Part shown: one piece after another, positions 22,504-30,293 of the stretch
Layout of the letters: every line of letters starts with the position of its first letter
Numbering within the stretch: position 1 is the first letter of the stretch
Source of the DNA: Rhodospirillales bacterium
Lineage (GTDB): Bacteria > Pseudomonadota > Alphaproteobacteria > Rhodospirillales > Casp-alpha2
Assembly (NCBI GenBank): GCA_013203595.1
Contig: JABMNT010000119.1
Span: 1-51,206 of the forward strand
Reading direction: 5' to 3'
Length of the DNA stretch: 51,206 bases
Program-made: the position numbers and the translations under genes
The notes under the pieces: model-generated
Database searches by the model: none
The model's input: the letters and a program-made list of their open reading frames with translations, nothing else
Told to the model about the DNA's origin: nothing

Positions 22504-22986
22504 CTATTGGGTGTTACCCCAGTTGCCCCAGTTGCCCCAGGTATTGTCCCAGTTGCCCCAGTTTTCAAAGTTACCCCATTTTTCCCAGTCATTGTCCCAG
22601 GCCACCCAGGCCTGCAGATTATCCCGGTCTGCAGGCCCCGGATGAGGACCGGTCTGCTGATAGTGGTCGCGTAGCCGGGCGATCCGGTTTTTCAGGTCGG
22701 CCGCGTCATCGGCGCTGGCGGCGGCCGGTTCGGTTTGCGCATCGAGGGATACGATCCGACCCTCGGGATTGTCCCGCAGGGACCGTCGCAGCAGCTCGGT
22801 TTTGCTTGCGGTGTCCGCATTGCCCGGAGCCGTCGCCCCGGCCACCGCGTCACCGAGAACGGCATAAGCCGCCGCTGCCGAAACCCCGAGCTGCAGGGCT
22901 GCGTGCAGAAAGTTTCGCCGGGTCAGTTCGCCGGCATCCACCTTCGCCTTCAGATCCGACAGGCGGGCCTTGATATCGTTATTCAT
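22504..22986 (-). CDS. RiPP precursor with internal twin-arginine signal and W/F-x-N repeat core (cyclophane type)
   Basis: 160-residue peptide precursor. Residues 1-20 are a charged helix. Residues 22-27 (TRRNFL) are a twin-arginine motif followed by a hydrophobic stretch to about 44 and alanine-rich residues, an apparent Tat signal. Residues 55-125 are a hydrophilic leader. The C-terminal 34 residues carry eight aromatic-x-Asn motifs: W130-D-N, W137-G-N, F140-E-N, W143-G-N, W146-D-N, W150-G-N, W153-G-N, W156-G-N; W134-E-K is a ninth, non-Asn variant. Such motifs are the substrates of radical SAM enzymes that link the aromatic ring to the third residue (three-residue cyclophanes). A ribosome binding site (GGGGAG) lies 8 bases upstream. 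The maturase gene is immediately upstream in the operon. Confidence 0.85.
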   Translation of the reverse strand: MNNDIKARLSDLKAKVDAGELTRRNFLHAALQLGVSAAAAYAVLGDAVAGATAPGNADTASKTELLRRSLRDNPEGRIVSLDAQTEPAAASADDAADLKNRIARLRDHYQQTGPHPGPADRDNLQAWVAWDNDWEKWGNFENWGNWDNTWGNWGNWGNTQ

Positions 22987-23032
22987 TTGCGCATCTCCCC
23001 TCGTTTCCTAACAACCACAGTGCCTTGCATAT

Positions 23033-24247
23033 TCACCGGAGCGGGCCCGTGCCCATGGCGCGGTCCGTCAGTCTGTCCTGTATATCCCCCTCCCCGGCCA
23101 GTCCGCAGGCCGCCTCGAAATAGGGCAGCAGTACGTCCGTCAGGGCCTTGACCCGGGTCCGGCAGTAGATGGTCTCGGTGCTTGCAAAGGACCCGTTTTC
23201 GAAAAACTTGTTGGCCGGGGCGCCGCCGCCGCAAACGCTGAAATAGGGGCAGGTGCGCGCGCACATATCGACCCCGGCCAGAATGTCGGCCTGGACGGCA
23301 GCAAAACGCGGCGATGCAAATATCTCGCTCAGCGGATGCTCATGCACATTGACGAACGTGAAGGGGCCATAGGGATCGGTTGGCAGGCCGTGCAGCTCCG
23401 GCGAGAAGGTCGATACCCCGCCCTGCCAGTCGACTGTGATGATTTGCATGGGCTGGCACTGGTCAGCCAGGGTTTTCGGGTTCTCCGTGCGCAGGTGGTT
23501 GCGCAGGGAACTGACCTCGCGCAGGCGCAGCCGGCCATCGCCATTGAGTTCAAGAAAGCGGCTGTAAAAGGCGTGAAACTGCGCGTAACAGGTCTCCAGC
23601 GACAAGGAGGTGGTGGTATTGACGCCCTCCATTTCCTCCACATTGAAGCCGATGCTGGTGATCGCGTTGTCGATAAAGAAACGGTACATCGCCTCCGGTT
23701 GCTGCATGGCTTCGGCGGTAAGCACCGCAATCACCGAAAACGGAACGTCATTGCGCAGCAGGCAGCGGACTCCGGCCATGGTACGCGCGAAACTTCCTTC
23801 ACCGCCGCGGGTCCTGCGGTGCCGGTCATGCAGGTGCCGGGGCCCGTCAATGCTGACCCCGATCCTGGCCCCGATTTCCTTGAAAAACCCGCACCATTCG
23901 TCGTTCAGCAGGGTGCCGTTGGTCTGGAAGCTGACCTGCACGGGAATATTGTGCCGGTTGCCCCGGCACAGCAGTTCATGGGCGCGTCGGTAATAGGCGA
24001 CCGGCAGGACCAGCGGTTCGCCCGCGTGCCAGACCAGGGTGAAACCTTTTTCCGAGACGTAGGGCGATGCGAAGACTTTGCTGAACAGGGCTTCCAGGGT
24101 TGCCTCCGACATGCGGTTGTTGACTGCCCGCCCGGGCAAATAACAGTAGTCACAGTCAATATTGCAAAACGACGTGGACTGGACGACCAGCAGCGACAGG
24201 GTTCCGGCATCCCGGCGGCTGGCTTGCGAAGGGGATTTGGTTGCCAT
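23033..24247 (-). CDS. Radical SAM/SPASM peptide maturase, cyclophane-forming GrrM/OscB type
   Basis: 404-residue radical SAM enzyme. The [4Fe-4S]-SAM motif is C28-NID-C32-DY-C35, then YLPGR. SAM-site features include FTLVWHAGEPLVLP and VSFQTNGTLLNDEW, and then IGVSIDGPRHLHDRHRRTR. The SPASM domain near the C-terminus has MCARTCPYFSVCGGGAP, then NKFFENGSFASTETIYC, with the cysteines for auxiliary clusters. The whole is characteristic of the GrrM/OscB subgroup that closes aromatic-x-x cyclophanes in repeat-bearing precursors. It starts seven bases after the oxygenase-like gene and ends 46 bp before the precursor gene, whose W-x-N repeats are the expected substrate. Confidence 0.9.
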   Translation of the reverse strand: MATKSPSQASRRDAGTLSLLVVQSTSFCNIDCDYCYLPGRAVNNRMSEATLEALFSKVFASPYVSEKGFTLVWHAGEPLVLPVAYYRRAHELLCRGNRHNIPVQVSFQTNGTLLNDEWCGFFKEIGARIGVSIDGPRHLHDRHRRTRGGEGSFARTMAGVRCLLRNDVPFSVIAVLTAEAMQQPEAMYRFFIDNAITSIGFNVEEMEGVNTTTSLSLETCYAQFHAFYSRFLELNGDGRLRLREVSSLRNHLRTENPKTLADQCQPMQIITVDWQGGVSTFSPELHGLPTDPYGPFTFVNVHEHPLSEIFASPRFAAVQADILAGVDMCARTCPYFSVCGGGAPANKFFENGSFASTETIYCRTRVKALTDVLLPYFEAACGLAGEGDIQDRLTDRAMGTGPLR

Positions 24248-24254
24248 CAGCTGC

Positions 24255-25145
24255 TCATCCCCTTTCCGGGTCCGCCTGCGGCACCGCGTGCAGCGTCAGA
24301 TCCGGTGCCGCCATGCCCACAGTATAGCCGTCGTGAATAAAATTCTGGGTTGACGCCAGGTAGCCCTCACCGGGGTGAAGCTGCAGGCGGACCACCGGAT
24401 AGTCGGGATGTGTCGCCATGAACAGCTGGGCCAGTGGATAGGCCCAGCGGTAGCGTTCGAACACTTCGACCGACCGGGCCAGGTTGCAGGCATCAACAAG
24501 CTGCATCACATCCAGGTTGATAAATACCAGACTGCGCGGTTCCGTTCCCAGATTGACAACCACCCGGGACCGCGATTGGTGGCGCCGGTCGATGGCATGG
24601 CGGTCGAAATTGTCGACGTGCAGGCCGATCGCGGTGCCGGCGTCCGTGTCGTAGGTTGTCGAGGCCAGTTCCGGGTTGCGGAGCTGCAGGGTCAGGCTTG
24701 TCGCCGGCGCGTAGACGATACGCATCAGGCGCGCCGCCTCAGCGCAGAACGCAGCCAGCAGAGGGTCCGCCGCCTGCGGCCCCGGCGGCGGTTGTGAAAG
24801 GATGGCATCGATGCCGACGTCCCATGCCAGGCGGTACAGATATTGCGGTATGGGAAACAGCCGGATTGTCCGGCTCGGCGGGTCGGTGCCGGCGGTGCCA
24901 TTGGCGGCAAGCAGGGCAAGCTCCTGTGCGGTTGGCCGCGCCCAATTGTCTGCGGGCACGAAAATGCCGCCGGCGTATCTGGCATCGTCGTCCCGGTCGG
25001 CGGCAATGCGCCGGGACCCTGTGTTGATCTGCACCCGTTGGCAAAGCTCCGCCGCGTTCGCGACCTCCGGCTCAAGCAGAACCCTGATCCCGGGTGTCAG
25101 CGCCGGGTTGCTTATGGCAGGTTCCAGCAAGGTATGTTCCAACAA
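24255..25145 (-). CDS. Putative Fe(II)/2-oxoglutarate-type oxygenase of the RiPP operon
   Basis: About 296-residue protein, first gene of the RiPP operon. I do not recognise a named family with certainty. The H-x-D pair in AIGLHVDNFDRH and a histidine about 100 residues later in EGYLASTQNFIHDGYT, in a region of alternating hydrophobic strands (RVVVNLG, SLVFINLD, VVRLQLHPGEGYL), are what a cupin-fold Fe(II)/2-oxoglutarate dioxygenase would show. If so, it could hydroxylate the modified peptide, for example at Asn or Trp. The start is uncertain: TTG at 25145 follows a GGAGAGA site, while the frame stays open to 25256. Only seven bases separate it from the maturase gene. Confidence 0.6.
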   Translation of the reverse strand: MLEHTLLEPAISNPALTPGIRVLLEPEVANAAELCQRVQINTGSRRIAADRDDDARYAGGIFVPADNWARPTAQELALLAANGTAGTDPPSRTIRLFPIPQYLYRLAWDVGIDAILSQPPPGPQAADPLLAAFCAEAARLMRIVYAPATSLTLQLRNPELASTTYDTDAGTAIGLHVDNFDRHAIDRRHQSRSRVVVNLGTEPRSLVFINLDVMQLVDACNLARSVEVFERYRWAYPLAQLFMATHPDYPVVRLQLHPGEGYLASTQNFIHDGYTVGMAAPDLTLHAVPQADPERG

Positions 25146-25636
25146 GCTTCTCTCCGCTGACGTCCCCTTACCCGTGCCGCGCGCAGGAGCCGCAAGCGCC
25201 GGCCCTGATGCTGTATGCCTTATTCGGTTCCTGACTGATCTGCGACACACGCCCAACCCCGCGATCGCGGCCGGAGTGACGGGACCCCTGTCCCGACCGG
25301 ATTCCCGCCGCCGACTTGGGCCGCCCGGGAATTTCTAAAAGGGTTGCACGCCCCGCTAGTGTAGCCGATTGCCGGCCCCGCGACCACAAAAATCCGGTGG
25401 ACAGAAGCAGGCGCACTGGCGGCCTTCCCCGGCAGGGCGGGCGTGGACCAGTGCCAGTGATTTCATATCAATAGGAAAGGCATTAAGAAGCGGTAAGTTC
25501 CGCTGAGAGCCGGTCCAAGGTTCGGGGCATGGTCATCTTGCGGCCGAATTCTCAACCTGAGTGACCAGTTCAAGGGCGCCGGTCAAGGAGATGAGCCTCA
25601 AATAATCGACAACTCCGATCAACCAGCAATCCTTTG
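25146..25636. other. Intergenic region between the RiPP operon and the radical SAM gene
   Basis: No convincing gene. An open frame on the minus strand (25168-25416) has no family features and partly overlaps the alternative N-terminus of the oxygenase. The region must hold the promoter of the RiPP operon (towards lower coordinates) and the 3' untranslated end of the radical SAM gene at 25619. One copy of the short TTTC-ATATCAA repeat lies at 25461. Confidence 0.5.
25461..25482 (+). repeat. Short dispersed repeat, copy 1 (TTTC-ATATCAAYAGGAAAGGCA)
   Basis: A 22-base motif nearly identical to 29926-29948 in the same orientation (one base shorter and one substitution). Both copies are preceded by AGTGCC or GTGCC. 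The TTTC/GGAAA arms can pair. The two copies bracket the radical SAM and glycosyltransferase genes between them. Confidence 0.55.
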
Positions 25637-27637
25637 TTCGGCAATCAGGTTGATTTGTTTGATCGGGACTGACATGGAGAAATCGTCGATTTCATAGTGA
25701 TATTGGTAATTCCGGGCCCAGCTCCGGAACATAACGACTTGCTCGCTCCAGCTATTCATGTCGTCCCAGGTTTCCTTATCGCTGTGAATGCGTAATTCGG
25801 AATTCTTAAGTTCCAGAGCGACGTCCCTGAACTTATTGAAGCCGTCGAAAACGTCGAGAATATTGGTCTCAAGCTGCATTGTTGTGGCCTCGGTCAGCCC
25901 AGGCTTGCACAGCAGATTGGCGCTCAGATCGACGCCCTCCTTAATCGCGAGCGCGAGCAGTTGATCCCCGTTCACAAAACTTTTCTGCATAACGTCGTTT
26001 GCAGCCTCGAAAAAAGACTCCAATAACCCGTCCCCAACTAAAGAAATCAGCAAGTATTTTTGCCCGTGCCAGCATCTTTTTGAATGTTTTTCCATGGCGC
26101 AAACATTAATTCCATCCAAAATGCTATTTGTCACTTCCATCCCGAGCTGCTTCAGGGCGGCAAGTGCCGGGTAATCGGGGGCTGCGGAAATTAACGCTTC
26201 GACGATGGCTTTATAGGAAACCCCTTTTAATGCACAGAGGGCTTTGGCGGGGATTTCAAGCAGCCTGCATTCGATAAGCAGGCCGATAATGGAAGCGAAC
26301 AGATAGGACCTCTCCCAGTCTTCTGTCGGCATGGTATTTGTGCCAACAACCACCTCGGCGAAGCCTTCCTGGCTGAGAGCGGTGGCTTCCGTCATGAACG
26401 GGAAGCTGTAGCGGCACTTAACGGTTTTAAAACCATACTTTTCCCTCATATCTGGCTGAGCAAGGGCTGAGTTCGTCAATAATTGCAGCGGCGATAAATA
26501 GACAGCACCATTTCGTAACGAGGTCAGAAGATTGTTGTAACCATCCGTAAAGCTTTCATAGGTTTCTTCCGGAAGCGGTAGGATAAGGTCGGAATACGTT
26601 GGCCGCACTCCGTCACCCTTCAACTTCAACTGGTCAATCACATAATCAAATGAGGCATTCTTTCTCTTAATGGCTTGCAGCGATTGCTCATTCAGGCTCT
26701 GTAAGGGAAAATTAGCTATTGTAATTAAATCTGCTTTGAAAAGTATATCAATACACTGCTTGTATATTTTTCCGTTGTTTTTTGTGCCGGTTGAAAAAAA
26801 CCGCCGAGGGCCTCCGTGACGTAATTTTTGCTCGGCCACGTATTCGGTGATTTCGATATCACGCTCGAAAAGTCCAAAATTTGAGTCAATGACATATATC
26901 GTGTCGATTTGTTTGTTTTGTGCGGCCCACTTCAAATCCTTTTTCACGCGATCCATCGGAAACTGATAGACCTTAGACAGTTTCTTGTCGCCCCACTGGC
27001 AGAAAGTGCAGGAATAGGGACAGCCGCGATTGGTTTCAATGAGGGCCTGGCCGGCGATGTCGGGATTGCGATTCAGCAGATTCTCCATAAAACCATTGCT
27101 ATAGGGTGACGGGGAATCTTCCAGGTTTTTGTTGCGCTGGAACTCTCCGCGAGCAAAGACGCCCCCGTGTTCCAGAATTGTGCTGACGCCGGCAATGTTT
27201 TGATACTGACGTGACGGGTAGGTTTCCAGAATTTCCAAGAACGCCCGCTCACCATCGCCATGGACCATAACGTCGATGTAGGGATGTTCTCGCATAAACG
27301 CTTCTGTATTGGTTTCCGGGACCTCCTGGCCACCCAAAACAATAAAAATATCTGGTTTAATCGCTTTGAGCTCTTTAGCGACGGTAAGGCAGTGCTCTCG
27401 GTTCCAGTTGTACATACTGATCCCGACGATGTCGCATTGAGCCAGGGGCTTAACGCATTCTGATTCAGGTTGGGGCAGGAAGACAGGGTCGACGAACTGA
27501 AAGCGCCCTTTCTGAGAGGTGTGTTCCTGAACGTATGCTTCAAAGGTGCCTGCCAGATAGGGAAGAACAAACAGGTGACCACCTGCGGCTCCGCCGATAT
27601 TCATGATGCCGACTTTAACAGAATTATTCGCGTTCAT
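25619..27637 (-). CDS. B12-binding-domain radical SAM protein of the polysaccharide locus
   Basis: 672-residue protein. The N-terminal part (residues about 1-150) has the layout of a cobalamin-binding domain (CDIVGISMYNWNREHCL, IFIVLGGQEVPE, MVHGDGERAFLEIL) without the DxHxxG motif. The radical SAM core begins at about residue 198 with NRGCPYSCTFCQWGDKKL (Cys206, Cys210, Cys213), followed by TIYVIDSNFGLFERD and SDLILPLPEETYESF. The roughly 250 C-terminal residues match nothing I recognise. Such B12-dependent radical SAM enzymes often methylate unactivated carbons; the substrate here, perhaps a sugar or lipid of the glycan, is unknown. The ATG at 27637 has an AAGG site seven bases upstream; a TTG at 27643 is the alternative. 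The gene is AT-richer than its neighbours, suggesting acquisition. Confidence 0.85.
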   Translation of the reverse strand: MNANNSVKVGIMNIGGAAGGHLFVLPYLAGTFEAYVQEHTSQKGRFQFVDPVFLPQPESECVKPLAQCDIVGISMYNWNREHCLTVAKELKAIKPDIFIVLGGQEVPETNTEAFMREHPYIDVMVHGDGERAFLEILETYPSRQYQNIAGVSTILEHGGVFARGEFQRNKNLEDSPSPYSNGFMENLLNRNPDIAGQALIETNRGCPYSCTFCQWGDKKLSKVYQFPMDRVKKDLKWAAQNKQIDTIYVIDSNFGLFERDIEITEYVAEQKLRHGGPRRFFSTGTKNNGKIYKQCIDILFKADLITIANFPLQSLNEQSLQAIKRKNASFDYVIDQLKLKGDGVRPTYSDLILPLPEETYESFTDGYNNLLTSLRNGAVYLSPLQLLTNSALAQPDMREKYGFKTVKCRYSFPFMTEATALSQEGFAEVVVGTNTMPTEDWERSYLFASIIGLLIECRLLEIPAKALCALKGVSYKAIVEALISAAPDYPALAALKQLGMEVTNSILDGINVCAMEKHSKRCWHGQKYLLISLVGDGLLESFFEAANDVMQKSFVNGDQLLALAIKEGVDLSANLLCKPGLTEATTMQLETNILDVFDGFNKFRDVALELKNSELRIHSDKETWDDMNSWSEQVVMFRSWARNYQYHYEIDDFSMSVPIKQINLIAEQRIAG

Positions 27638-27751
27638 ACTCAAGCCTTAAAATTGCTGAACAGCCTTTTGTCCAAGGGAGCACTCAAGCTTAGGTTAAGA
27701 CTGACTTTTACCAATCTGCTAAATGTTTTGCAGGGGGTCCAGGCTCTTTAT

Positions 27752-27770
27752 ACCTCAACCGAGTTGAGGT
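27752..27770. repeat. Perfect 8-bp-arm hairpin ACCTCAAC-cga-GTTGAGGT
   Basis: Perfect inverted repeat with a three-base loop, 115 bp upstream of the radical SAM start on its strand. It could be an operator or a transcript hairpin. No T-tract follows on either strand. Confidence 0.6.
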
Positions 27771-27801
27771 GTTCAAGGAGGCAATGCGGGGTCTAGTCCA
27801 G

Positions 27802-27968
27802 TTCATGTTCATATGGAATCGCTGAGACGTCCGCACCGGTCCCCTGGGATGCGTCGCGGCCCGCTTGTGATGTCCCACATCGCTGCGCGAACCGCTCCTG
27901 ACCAGGGGACCGGTGCGGACGCCAACAGGCCGCTTTGGCGATCTCCGCTGTTTCCATATAAACATGAA
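27802..27968. repeat. 167-bp imperfect inverted repeat (large palindromic element)
   Basis: A perfect 20-bp inverted pair (CGTCCGCACCGGTCCCCTGG at 27828-27847 and its complement at 27902-27921) is flanked outside by TTCATGTTCATATGGAA (27802-27818) matched by the complement of TTCCATATAAACATGAA (27952-27968). The inner part also aligns imperfectly (GTGATGT against the complement of ACATCGC). The whole can fold into one long hairpin, as expected for a non-autonomous mobile repeat. No transposase is present. Confidence 0.7.
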
Positions 27969-28164
27969 ATGCACTCGATTGGTCGGGTCTTGCAATCGCG
28001 CCCACGCCTGGAAATAGTCATTTGTATCCTGATTGGGAAATCCCGATGGTTCCTGAACGGCGTTCATAACGGTTCGCCCCCACCAATGGATTTCGAAATT
28101 TATGTTAGCTGGGTAAGGGGCGTGATATGACATGCCTGAATACCAACAGGCAATATCAGATTAA

Positions 28165-29880
28165 ATGAATCCTCCGGTCGCCGACAATCAGAAAAAATCG
28201 AAGTTGAGCCAATGGGTTGATGCGTGGGAACGGGCACATTTAGCAACGGCTTCTGACGTGACACTGGTTATTCAATTCCCAGTTTCCGCTGAGGAACGGG
28301 ACTACCTTTTAGGCAAGCCTGAAATCTGTTCTCTGGTTCTCGCCAGCCCTGTAGAGGCGGAAGCGGCGAAGCCCACCGAAAGATGCGGATTTTTCAAAAC
28401 AGGGTGGGAAGAATGGAACCATCCTCATCAAATGGCGAGAAAGATAGTTGTTTTCGGTAGTCATCCGGTTTCCGGAAAGATGGTGCTGTCGGCCCTGTTG
28501 AAAGGCTCGCTAACGATCTATAGCCACACCTTGCTCGGATGGCACAGTCTGTCGACCCTTGCGTATGTATTCAGAAGGCTGATGAGCAGACTGTCCGTGG
28601 ACCGATTTGTGCCGCAACGGAATGAGGGGCGCAGGCTGGGTCGTCATGTTGCCGGGCTGAGGGCAAACCCGATGTTTCCCGTCGAGCCAATCAACAACCG
28701 CATTGTAATTATAAACAGTTCACTGGCGTCGGGTGGTGCAGAGCGGCAAATCCTTGAAACCATGCGGGGATTACAACAACGTGGTTACGAGGTGATTCTG
28801 GTCTGCGAGGATCTGGACAGCGACTTGGACCGCCAGTTTTTTCTTGCCCGGTTCGAAGAAGAACATCTGCAGGTGCGGCGATTGGGCGATTTCAATATGG
28901 GCCCTTATGAGTTGCCCCAGACGTCAGTGCCATTTAATTTACTGGCCTACCCGAACGCACCAGATATTTTGAACTATGTCTGTGTGATTCATGGGCTGAG
29001 ACCTTCGGTCCTTCACCTCTGGCAGGACCAGACAAGTACGCTTGGCGGGTTTGCCGGGTTGTTATGCGATGTCCCCAAAATTGTTTTGAGCACGCGCAAT
29101 ATGGCGCCGCATCGCTTTAAATACATACGGCCCTATATGCATGGTCTTTACCAGGCTCTGGTCGGCCAGCCGGGTGTTGAGATGCACAATAATTCCTCTG
29201 CCGGTGCGGAAGACTATCAAAAGTGGCTGAAACTCCCGAACGGTCAGATCCGTGTCCTTCGCAACGGTTATCAACTGGCAGACCTGCCGCCGCCGAGCCT
29301 GCAAAATGTCACGGCTTACAGGAAACGGCTCGGAATCCCGGAACACGCTTGTGTTGTCGGAGGAATTTTTCGCCTTTCCCCGGAAAAGCGACCTCGCTTG
29401 TGGCTTGAAGCGGCAAAACGCATTTCCAGTCAGCGCACAGACATTCATTTTCTTATTATCGGCGCAGGCCCCATGTATGAAGAAATCATGGAGGAGGGGC
29501 GGCAGGCAGGATTAGGGGGACGCCTGCATTGCCCAGGGACAGCAAAGGACATCGCCGTTTGTCTGAAAGCCATGGCCGTGTTTCTGTTGACGTCGAAGAC
29601 GGAAGGTACACCCAATGTATTGATTGAAGCGCAAATGCTGGGGGTGCCTGTCGTTGCAACGCTTGCCGGGGGCGTGCCGGAAACAATCAATGTGGGGGTG
29701 ACCGGGATTATAGCTGACGACAATCCCCAAAGTCTGGCGGCGGCGGTTGACTGGGTTTTAACCAATGATGCCTGGCGTGAGAATGCGGCTGCCGAGGCGC
29801 CGGAATTTATCGCAAACCGATTTTCTCATGATCGAATGATCGATGAGACGGTCGCGGCTTACGAGGTCGAGTTGGGTTGA
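28165..29880 (+). CDS. GT4-family glycosyltransferase with an N-terminal extension
   Basis: 571-residue protein. Residues about 175-571 are a GT-B glycosyltransferase: ASGGAERQILETMRGLQQRGY (the acceptor-side G-G-A-E-R motif), LSTRN, then GIFRLSPEKRPRLWLEAAKR, VFLLTSKTEGTPNVLIEAQM and LGVPVVATLAGGVPETI, the usual GT4 donor site (E-G-x-P-N-V-x-x-E-A). The first 170 residues are unlike GT4 and look like a second, perhaps degenerate, Rossmann domain (DVTLVIQFPVSAEERDYLL). It probably adds a sugar to the surface polysaccharide. Sugar and linkage cannot be told. Divergent from the radical SAM gene; the ribosome binding site is weak. Confidence 0.85.
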   Translation: MNPPVADNQKKSKLSQWVDAWERAHLATASDVTLVIQFPVSAEERDYLLGKPEICSLVLASPVEAEAAKPTERCGFFKTGWEEWNHPHQMARKIVVFGSHPVSGKMVLSALLKGSLTIYSHTLLGWHSLSTLAYVFRRLMSRLSVDRFVPQRNEGRRLGRHVAGLRANPMFPVEPINNRIVIINSSLASGGAERQILETMRGLQQRGYEVILVCEDLDSDLDRQFFLARFEEEHLQVRRLGDFNMGPYELPQTSVPFNLLAYPNAPDILNYVCVIHGLRPSVLHLWQDQTSTLGGFAGLLCDVPKIVLSTRNMAPHRFKYIRPYMHGLYQALVGQPGVEMHNNSSAGAEDYQKWLKLPNGQIRVLRNGYQLADLPPPSLQNVTAYRKRLGIPEHACVVGGIFRLSPEKRPRLWLEAAKRISSQRTDIHFLIIGAGPMYEEIMEEGRQAGLGGRLHCPGTAKDIAVCLKAMAVFLLTSKTEGTPNVLIEAQMLGVPVVATLAGGVPETINVGVTGIIADDNPQSLAAAVDWVLTNDAWRENAAAEAPEFIANRFSHDRMIDETVAAYEVELG

Positions 29881-29925
29881 TGCGGGGCAAGCCAGGGACG
29901 GCTAGTGCCGTTCCGATTTTAGTTG

Positions 29926-29948
29926 TTTCCATATCAACAGGAAAGGCA
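29926..29948 (+). repeat. Short dispersed repeat, copy 2 (TTTCCATATCAACAGGAAAGGCA)
   Basis: The TTTCC/GGAAA arms, extended by flanking AGTTG and CAACT with a two-base bulge, form a hairpin. It is nearly identical to 25461-25482 in the same orientation. Confidence 0.55.
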
Positions 29949-29959
29949 ACTGGTGACGC

Positions 29960-29985
29960 ATCAAGCCGCCTGATAATGGCTTGAT
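29960..29985. terminator. Hairpin ATCAAGCC/GGCTTGAT downstream of the GT4 gene
   Basis: Perfect 8-bp arms with a ten-base loop, 80 bp after the GT4 stop. A terminator role is inferred from position only; no T-run follows. Confidence 0.35.
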
Positions 29986-30293
29986 CGATTTGCTGCAGAC
30001 CGTCCTGGCCGGTTCTGTTATCTGTCTTTATCTACTAATTTTTGTCTGCTAAATATCGCGTCGTTGTTTTACAGGGTGCGCGGCCTGATCTTCAACCACA
30101 GAGAGCATATTGGAAATACGCCAGAACAGGCGATTTCTACACTGGCGATTATTTGAAAGATGGTGAATGTTGACGTTTTTGTACCAGTTTCCCGGAGCTG
30201 ACGATTCGACGCAGACAGGCTGTCGGCGCCAAAGCGGGTCTTGTCCGTGTTTTCAAACCTGGTTGCGTCTTATCACCTTTCGGACGGTTTTCG

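Larger units (their letters stand above)
27638..28164. other. 527-bp divergent intergenic region with palindromes
   Basis: No gene is credible here; short open frames on both strands lie inside the large inverted repeat. It separates the divergent radical SAM and GT4 genes and should hold both promoters. It contains a perfect hairpin at 27752-27770 and the 167-bp inverted repeat at 27802-27968, both listed separately. Confidence 0.6.
29881..30293. other. 413-bp intergenic region before the SHW-domain glycosyltransferase
   Basis: No gene is seen. It contains the second copy of the TTTCC-ATATCAA repeat (29926-29948, inside an AGTTG/CAACT-flanked hairpin) and a hairpin at 29960-29985. The rest is AT-richer with no recognisable signals, and probably holds the promoter of the next gene. 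Confidence 0.5.

Noticed and set aside
22446-22592. N-terminal extension of the GT9 protein rich in Gly-Ala-Thr
   Set aside because: It is the W-G-N repeat region of the precursor gene read in another frame; the GT9 family start is at 22445.
25168-25416. 82-codon minus-strand open frame upstream of the oxygenase-like gene
   Set aside because: No family features and no clear ribosome binding site; it overlaps the oxygenase frame.
27793-28130. Several short open frames on both strands
   Set aside because: All arise from the 167-bp inverted repeat and its flank; their translations are mirror products of repeat DNA.
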